A model generated the notes under the pieces. That model was not told the origin of the DNA. It saw only the letters and a program-made list of their open reading frames with translations, and made no database searches. Positions 59,888 to 64,000 of a DNA stretch of 64,000 nt are shown one piece after another; the stretch's first letter is position 1; each line of letters starts with the position of its first letter. A program made the translations under genes and the position numbers. The stretch lies in contig AZWL01000027.1 in assembly GCA_000514715.1 (NCBI GenBank), positions 1 through 64,000 on the forward strand. Direction: 5' to 3'. Source of the stretch: Streptomyces sp. CNH099 (lineage in GTDB: Bacteria; Actinomycetota; Actinomycetes; Streptomycetales; Streptomycetaceae).

Positions 59888-60169
59888 CCTCCCACTCTGC
59901 GTACGTGACGGCCGGGTATCCCTCCCGCGTGGCTCGGCCGCCATGCCAGCAGCAGAGCGGGAGGGTTCCGGCGTCACGGACGCCGTGGTCGCGCGGACCA
60001 CTGATAATCGAACCCGTCTGCGCTCTCTGGCACCCGGCCTCTGCCGACCCTCGCCGCCGGCGAAATCCGGGGCGGCGAGGACATGGATGGCCTGCTATAG
60101 CGCTAGAGGCCAGGCCAGGGGCGTGTGCTTAGCAGGTGGGAGTGTTAGGTCTAGCACCCCCGCTAGCCA

Positions 60170-60330
60170 CCGCCGGTTGCCGGCGCGGTTCCAGGGCCAT
60201 CGCGTCGGAGAGCGGGGATCGGCCCGCCCGTCGATCGTGGCGTCGTGCAGCATCCGGCTGATCCCCTGGTTCTGTTCTTCGGGCGCCACCATCAGCTCCC
60301 GCAGCCAGAACACCTCACTCGACTCGCGGC
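60170..60330 (-). pseudogene. GNAT acetyltransferase fragment
   Basis: The minus strand reads EVFWLRELMVAPEEQNQGIS followed by RMLHDATIDGR, the central CoA-binding strand of a GNAT protein, with no start, N-terminus or C-terminus around it. What follows loses similarity within 30 residues. The interval 59888-60383 holds nothing else that I can support. Confidence 0.5.
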
Positions 60331-60383
60331 GGCCACCATCTCAGCGTACCCGGCGATAACGACGCCGCCTTCTGCTCGCGCAT

Positions 60384-61358
60384 CTATGGATCGGAATAGC
60401 CCTCCCGCGCTGCATGAGCGAGGGCGGCCTGGGCGGGTGGGGGTAGGCCGAGGCGGTTGAAGTGGAAGAGGGCGTGGTGGGCAAGGAGTTCGCGCAGGCC
60501 GCGGTGGAGCTGTCCGTCGCGGTCGAGGCTGGCGAGGTGGGCGCCCACGTCGGTCACCGCAGCGAGCCAGCCGGACAGCGGCGCGAGCGCCCCACCGTTG
60601 TTGGTGAGAGGGCTGGCTGGGCGGGTGTCGAGGGTAAGCAGATGCCGCACCTTGGGCACCATCGCCTCGATCCGGCCGACGGCGGTGTCGGTTGGCAGGG
60701 GCCGTTTGGCGGCGATCCGGTGCCAGATGTCGGCCTGCTCGGACCATTCCTGCCCGGCGCCGCGGAACAGCGCGCTGAGTACCAGCATGGACACCTCCCG
60801 GCGGCCGAGCCCGTGGGCGGGCTGGTGGAGGTAGCCGAGGACGCCGCGACTGTCGGTGTGGAAGATCTGGTGGGCAGCCTCCATACCGGCGGGGCCGCCG
60901 AAGATGTACGTCTCGGGCTCGTAGATGTTCTTCCGCCACCCGGTGATGTATCCGCGGTCGGCCAGACCGTCGAGTGCGTGCCCAAGCCGGCGGGCCGCTT
61001 CGCTGGGGCTGTTGGCCGCTCCGGGGAGGCAGCGCAGTCGCCAGCAGGGCGCCTTGCGCACGAACCACCACGCCGAGATCGTCTCCGTCTCCTCAGCTTC
61101 TCCCAGCCATGGCCGGAGATGGGTGAGCGCGGTCTGTTCGGCGGTGTCCCAGTCCGGGAAGGCGATGCGGACTTGGTGCCAGCCGTGAGGGGCGGGCCGG
61201 TCTGTGAGGGCGGCGCTGCCGGCGGCCTGGTAGACCTCGACGGCTTCGAGTAGATCCGCCGGGTCCAGGGTCGCCTCGGCGGCTGCCTGGGATAACGGTG
61301 TGCCGGTGAGGTGGGCCAGGACTGCCCGCTCGACGGCGTGCGGATCGGCGTGAACCAT
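60384..61358 (-). CDS. thiopeptide-type bacteriocin biosynthesis (TIGR03891/SpaB C-terminal) protein
   Basis: This is a 324-residue stand-alone protein of the TIGR03891 family, which corresponds to the elimination domain of split or full LanB enzymes. Visible segments are HGWHQVRIAFPDWDTAEQTA, SAWWFVRKAPCWRLRCLPG, YITGWRKNIYEPETYIFGGP and LVLSALFRGAGQEWSEQADI. The N-terminal 60 residues (VERAVLAHLTGTPLSQAAAE) form a small helical domain. ATG 61358 lies after GAGGAGG; GTG 61379, overlapping the LanC stop, is an alternative. It is last gene of the lanB-lanC set. Confidence 0.87.
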   Translation of the reverse strand: MVHADPHAVERAVLAHLTGTPLSQAAAEATLDPADLLEAVEVYQAAGSAALTDRPAPHGWHQVRIAFPDWDTAEQTALTHLRPWLGEAEETETISAWWFVRKAPCWRLRCLPGAANSPSEAARRLGHALDGLADRGYITGWRKNIYEPETYIFGGPAGMEAAHQIFHTDSRGVLGYLHQPAHGLGRREVSMLVLSALFRGAGQEWSEQADIWHRIAAKRPLPTDTAVGRIEAMVPKVRHLLTLDTRPASPLTNNGGALAPLSGWLAAVTDVGAHLASLDRDGQLHRGLRELLAHHALFHFNRLGLPPPAQAALAHAAREGYSDP

Positions 61359-61375
61359 GTCCCTCACCCTCCTCC

Positions 61376-62542
61376 TCACCCGAGGAGGAGGCAGGTGTCC
61401 CAGCCAGAGGCCGGAAGACCACCGGCAGCGTCGGCGTCCAGGGCTAGGGCGGTGCCGGTGGTTCCGTCGAGGAAGCCCTTCTCGCGGGCGGGCGGCTGAT
61501 CGTGCACGCGGGCGCGGAGGCGGGGCAGGCGCTCAGCGAAGCCGCTGGTGAGGGCGTCGTGAGCAACGCGGTGGGTAGTGTGTAGCACTCCGGCGGCGCC
61601 GTGGCACAGCCCGCCGTCGGTGACCCGGTCGAGCTGGGCGGGGTCGTCCAGGCAGGCGAGCAGGGCCCGCTCGGCGGCCCGCTGTCGGGTGGTGTCGCCC
61701 ATGGCTCGGGCGGCGAGTTGCTGGGCGCGGGCCAGGCCGGGGGTGCCGTAGCACCACGACGGCCTCGGCGGCGGGCCGGCCTGCCGTACGCGGCCGGTGC
61801 GGTGTTCGGCGAGGGTGATCCACTGCGGCCACCAGGGACCCTTCTCGCCGTCTTGGCGCCAGGTGTCCAGCCAGGTGAGGACACGGGAGACGGCTTCGTG
61901 CTGTCCGGCTACGGTGATGCCGCTCAGGGCGGCGAGGGAGAGCAGGGCCAGCGGGCCGGTGATGCCGTGGGCCATGCCGAAGTTGCCGTGTCCGTCGGCG
62001 AATTCTGTCGAGCCCTGGTGGGTGGGTCCGGCCGGTGACCACCAGCCGGGTAGCCGGTCCGGGTCGCCGGGCAGCGGGTGGGTGAGTCGCACCAGGTAGC
62101 CGAGCACTTCGCGCTGTACGTCGCCGTCGCCGTGGCGGCGCAGGAGGTGGGCGCCGAGGCCGGTGAGGCCGTAGAAGATGTCGAATTCCGCGGCGTGGGG
62201 CCGGTGCTCGTTCTCGATGCGGCGGTGAGCAGCTTCCAGGCGCTGCCGGGTCAGGGCCGTGACGGCCACGTCCAGGGTGTTCAGGGCGCGCGTGTAGCGG
62301 CCGGTTCCCTGTGCGGCGGCGTGCAGGGCGAAGGCGACGGCGGGGGCGCCGTAGTAGAGCGAGGCTGCCGTTCCACTGGTCAGGTCGCCCCGGGTCGCAA
62401 GGCTCAGCGCGGTGTGCGCGGAGGACCAGGTACCGCTGCCGTTGTGGGCGCGTTCGATGTGCAGCAGTGCGGTGCCGACGGCGCCGTGGGCCAGGGATTG
62501 GGCGCGGGCGATCTGGTCGGGCTCGATCGCGGAAGTGGTCAC
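61376..62542 (-). CDS. LanC-like lanthipeptide cyclase
   Basis: This 388-residue (alpha/alpha)6-barrel cyclase adds cysteine thiols to dehydrated Ser/Thr. Zinc ligands are visible: C264 in PSWCYGTPGLA and C313-H314 in GGLCHGAAGVL. The active-site histidine is H192 in NFGMAHGITGPLALL. All are intact, so activity is expected. The N-terminus has GAVGTALLHIERAH and YYGAPAVAFALHAA, typical inner helices. The GTG overlaps the LanB stop by four bases. It acts with the dehydratase upstream. Confidence 0.92.
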   Translation of the reverse strand: MTTSAIEPDQIARAQSLAHGAVGTALLHIERAHNGSGTWSSAHTALSLATRGDLTSGTAASLYYGAPAVAFALHAAAQGTGRYTRALNTLDVAVTALTRQRLEAAHRRIENEHRPHAAEFDIFYGLTGLGAHLLRRHGDGDVQREVLGYLVRLTHPLPGDPDRLPGWWSPAGPTHQGSTEFADGHGNFGMAHGITGPLALLSLAALSGITVAGQHEAVSRVLTWLDTWRQDGEKGPWWPQWITLAEHRTGRVRQAGPPPRPSWCYGTPGLARAQQLAARAMGDTTRQRAAERALLACLDDPAQLDRVTDGGLCHGAAGVLHTTHRVAHDALTSGFAERLPRLRARVHDQPPAREKGFLDGTTGTALALDADAAGGLPASGWDTCLLLG

Positions 62543-64000
62543 CGGTCAGCTCCTTGGTGGCGGGCGGTCCAGGACAGAGCAGCGGTGCGGGCGAGGTGGT
62601 GGCAGGCGCGTTCGCAGTCTTCGTCGATGCCGTGGGCGCGGATGTGGTGCATGTGGAGCAAGGACGGCAGGACCTCCTCCGGGGTGAGCCCGGAGCCCTC
62701 TTCGAGGCGCGTGCGGTAGGAGGCCAGCGCCTTCGCGCGTCGCCTCCAGGCGGCGGTGATCTGGTCACCGCCGGGCAGCTCGCTGAGGGCGTTCTGGCCG
62801 TCGCCTGGGCGGGTCAGGCGGATGGTTTCCGCCTGGAGGTCTCGGTGGGCGGCGGGTGCTGGCTGGCGGGTTAGGCGATTGATCAGCCAGCGCAAGCCCG
62901 CTTTCCGGTCGCCGAGGAAGGCGGTGGCGATGTCGGTGAAGCTCGCTGCGGTGAGCGCTTGGGGGCCGTCGGGGTGGGTGGTGTGGGTCATCTGTGCCAG
63001 GGCGGCAGCCGAGTCGGCGGCGAAGAACGCTTCGGCGGCGTCCATCGCCTGCCCGGTGCCGTAGCGGCCGGTCTCGGGGCGGTAGTTGTGCAGTTGGAGA
63101 TCGGAGAGCAGTCCTTCGCGGCGCAGGCCGGTTGCCCATGCGCTGAGGTGGGCGGTGGCGGTGCCGTACGCGGCGGCGTCGGGGAGTTTCACGCGGAGGC
63201 GCAGGTGCGGCTGGGGGTCGGCGTAGCGCACGAACCACCACTCGGGTGCCTCCCCTGGGTCCCAGTGTGTGAGGAGGGCGGGTAAGTGGTGGGTGAGCAG
63301 TTCGTGCTGCCGCTCGGCGTGGCCGAACAGCTTCGCGTACAGCCAGCCGCTTTCGCCGGGCAGGTGTCCGTGCTCGCGGCGGACGGTGCTGGCCCACTGC
63401 ACGGTGGCCGACGGCATGGGGAGGGTGGCGGCGAGAGGGGTGACGATCTCGTGGGCGTGGCCGCCCAGCCAGCCGTAGGCGGCCGTCTCGGGGGCCTCGT
63501 ACACGGTGGCGTGGCCGGTGGTGTGCAGGTGGGCGCGCAGGAGCTGGCGGTGCGGGTGCTGGCTGAGGTCGAGGCGGATGCGGCGGTCGTCGCCGCCGAG
63601 GAAGACCTGCTCGGACAGGTGGTAGCGCTGGCGCCAGCGCTCCAGTGCGCGAACCCACGTGTCCGCTGGTGCTTGCGGTGAGGGAAGGTCGGCGGCCGGG
63701 ATCTGCCAGCGGGCCGGTGCCAGCGTGGTACGGCCGTAGCGCACCCGGGGCAGGTACGGCAGGCGGTGGGCGGCGCCCCAGGAGAAGGGGGCGAGGACAG
63801 CGGCACGGGCGCGGGGCAGCTCGGTGAGGAAGCGCGCCAGCGGATGGGTGAAGTTGGTCAGCTCCACCGCGTTCAGCAGCACGGGCTCGACGGGGCGGCC
63901 GGTGGGGCGGTGGATCAGGTGCAGGCGCTGGGGGTCGGCGCCGACAGCGAGGTCGTCCAGGGCGAGACGGCCTGGGGCGGTGCTGTGTTCGGCCAGGGAG
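62539..64000 (-). CDS. LanB-like lantibiotic dehydratase (5' end outside window)
   Basis: The last 486 codons of a class I dehydratase are present, read from the window end. The first part (GADPQRLHLIHRPTGRPVEP, then VLLNAVELTNFTHPLARFLT) is the end of the glutamylation domain. From about 63290 the elimination domain follows, with PEWWFVRYADPQPHLRLRVK, then LLSDLQLHNYRPETGRYGTG and AFFAADSAAALAQM. LanB uses glutamyl-tRNA to glutamylate Ser/Thr and then eliminates glutamate. It is upstream of and coupled to lanC. The start codon and any precursor gene lie beyond base 64000. Confidence 0.9.
   Translation of the reverse strand, partial: SLAEHSTAPGRLALDDLAVGADPQRLHLIHRPTGRPVEPVLLNAVELTNFTHPLARFLTELPRARAAVLAPFSWGAAHRLPYLPRVRYGRTTLAPARWQIPAADLPSPQAPADTWVRALERWRQRYHLSEQVFLGGDDRRIRLDLSQHPHRQLLRAHLHTTGHATVYEAPETAAYGWLGGHAHEIVTPLAATLPMPSATVQWASTVRREHGHLPGESGWLYAKLFGHAERQHELLTHHLPALLTHWDPGEAPEWWFVRYADPQPHLRLRVKLPDAAAYGTATAHLSAWATGLRREGLLSDLQLHNYRPETGRYGTGQAMDAAEAFFAADSAAALAQMTHTTHPDGPQALTAASFTDIATAFLGDRKAGLRWLINRLTRQPAPAAHRDLQAETIRLTRPGDGQNALSELPGGDQITAAWRRRAKALASYRTRLEEGSGLTPEEVLPSLLHMHHIRAHGIDEDCERACHHLARTAALSWTARHQGADR

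Overview
The window is very GC-rich, with strong G/C bias at third codon positions and many GTG starts. Its gene set points to Streptomyces or a very close relative: 5S rRNA, a BldC-like regulator, the tiny basic ribosomal protein bS22, the developmental sigma factor BldN with its anti-sigma factor RsbN, Rex with hemACD and hemB, and argS divergent from a class I lysS. Gene content and order of the first 27 kb follow the conserved Streptomyces core chromosome. Genus-level placement is inference from content; nothing here fixes the species.

Layout. 1-170: end of an rRNA operon (5S plus terminator). 186-8876: AcuC-type deacetylase, a conserved phosphatase-like protein, BdtA-like regulator, bS22, epimerase, acyltransferase, then rsbN, bldN and a HAD hydrolase on the minus strand. 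A sequence matching the sigma-BldN promoter consensus lies upstream of rsbN. 9091-15893: glutaredoxin-like protein and the rex-hemA-hemC-hemD chain, with a Rex operator upstream and hemB following. 15945-19875: methyltransferase, CxxC flavoprotein with divergent XRE-cupin regulator, alpha/beta hydrolase, and a toxin-antitoxin pair whose toxin frame carries an amber codon. 19915-28709: argS, lysS, DUF2637 membrane protein, two DUF3558 lipoproteins, a histidine phosphatase and an SDR. 28860-30150: a gene for a highly basic protein made of nine near-identical 18-residue repeats, then a lipoprotein. 30230-38382: accessory genes including an ECF sigma factor, two TIGR03086 proteins, two AraC-type regulators, cupins, and a short threonyl-tRNA synthetase behind an apparent threonine attenuator. 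38465-45737: System II cytochrome c maturation (ccsB, resB, ccdA, TlpA-like) in one minus-strand run with a histidine phosphatase and hemL.

45805-52808 is an integrated mobile element: tyrosine integrase, XRE regulator, divergent Xis-like protein, DUF3631-type ATPase, MobC-like protein and relaxase. No FtsK/TraB-type transfer ATPase is visible, so it looks mobilizable rather than self-transmissible. After it comes an accessory region (52931-64000): SAM methyltransferase, transposase relic, CPBP-type membrane protease, a 28-residue membrane peptide, three mosaic paralogous unknown proteins, a TPR-XRE regulator, an acetyltransferase, and the start of a class I lanthipeptide-type locus (stand-alone TIGR03891 protein, LanC-like cyclase, LanB-like dehydratase running off the window end). 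No precursor peptide for that locus was recognised here.

Functional links: hemL, hemA, hemB, hemC and hemD give the C5 pathway from glutamyl-tRNA to uroporphyrinogen III, and the ccs genes attach heme to c-type cytochromes. Rex, sensing NADH/NAD+, ties heme supply to respiratory state. No tRNA gene or CRISPR array was recognised.
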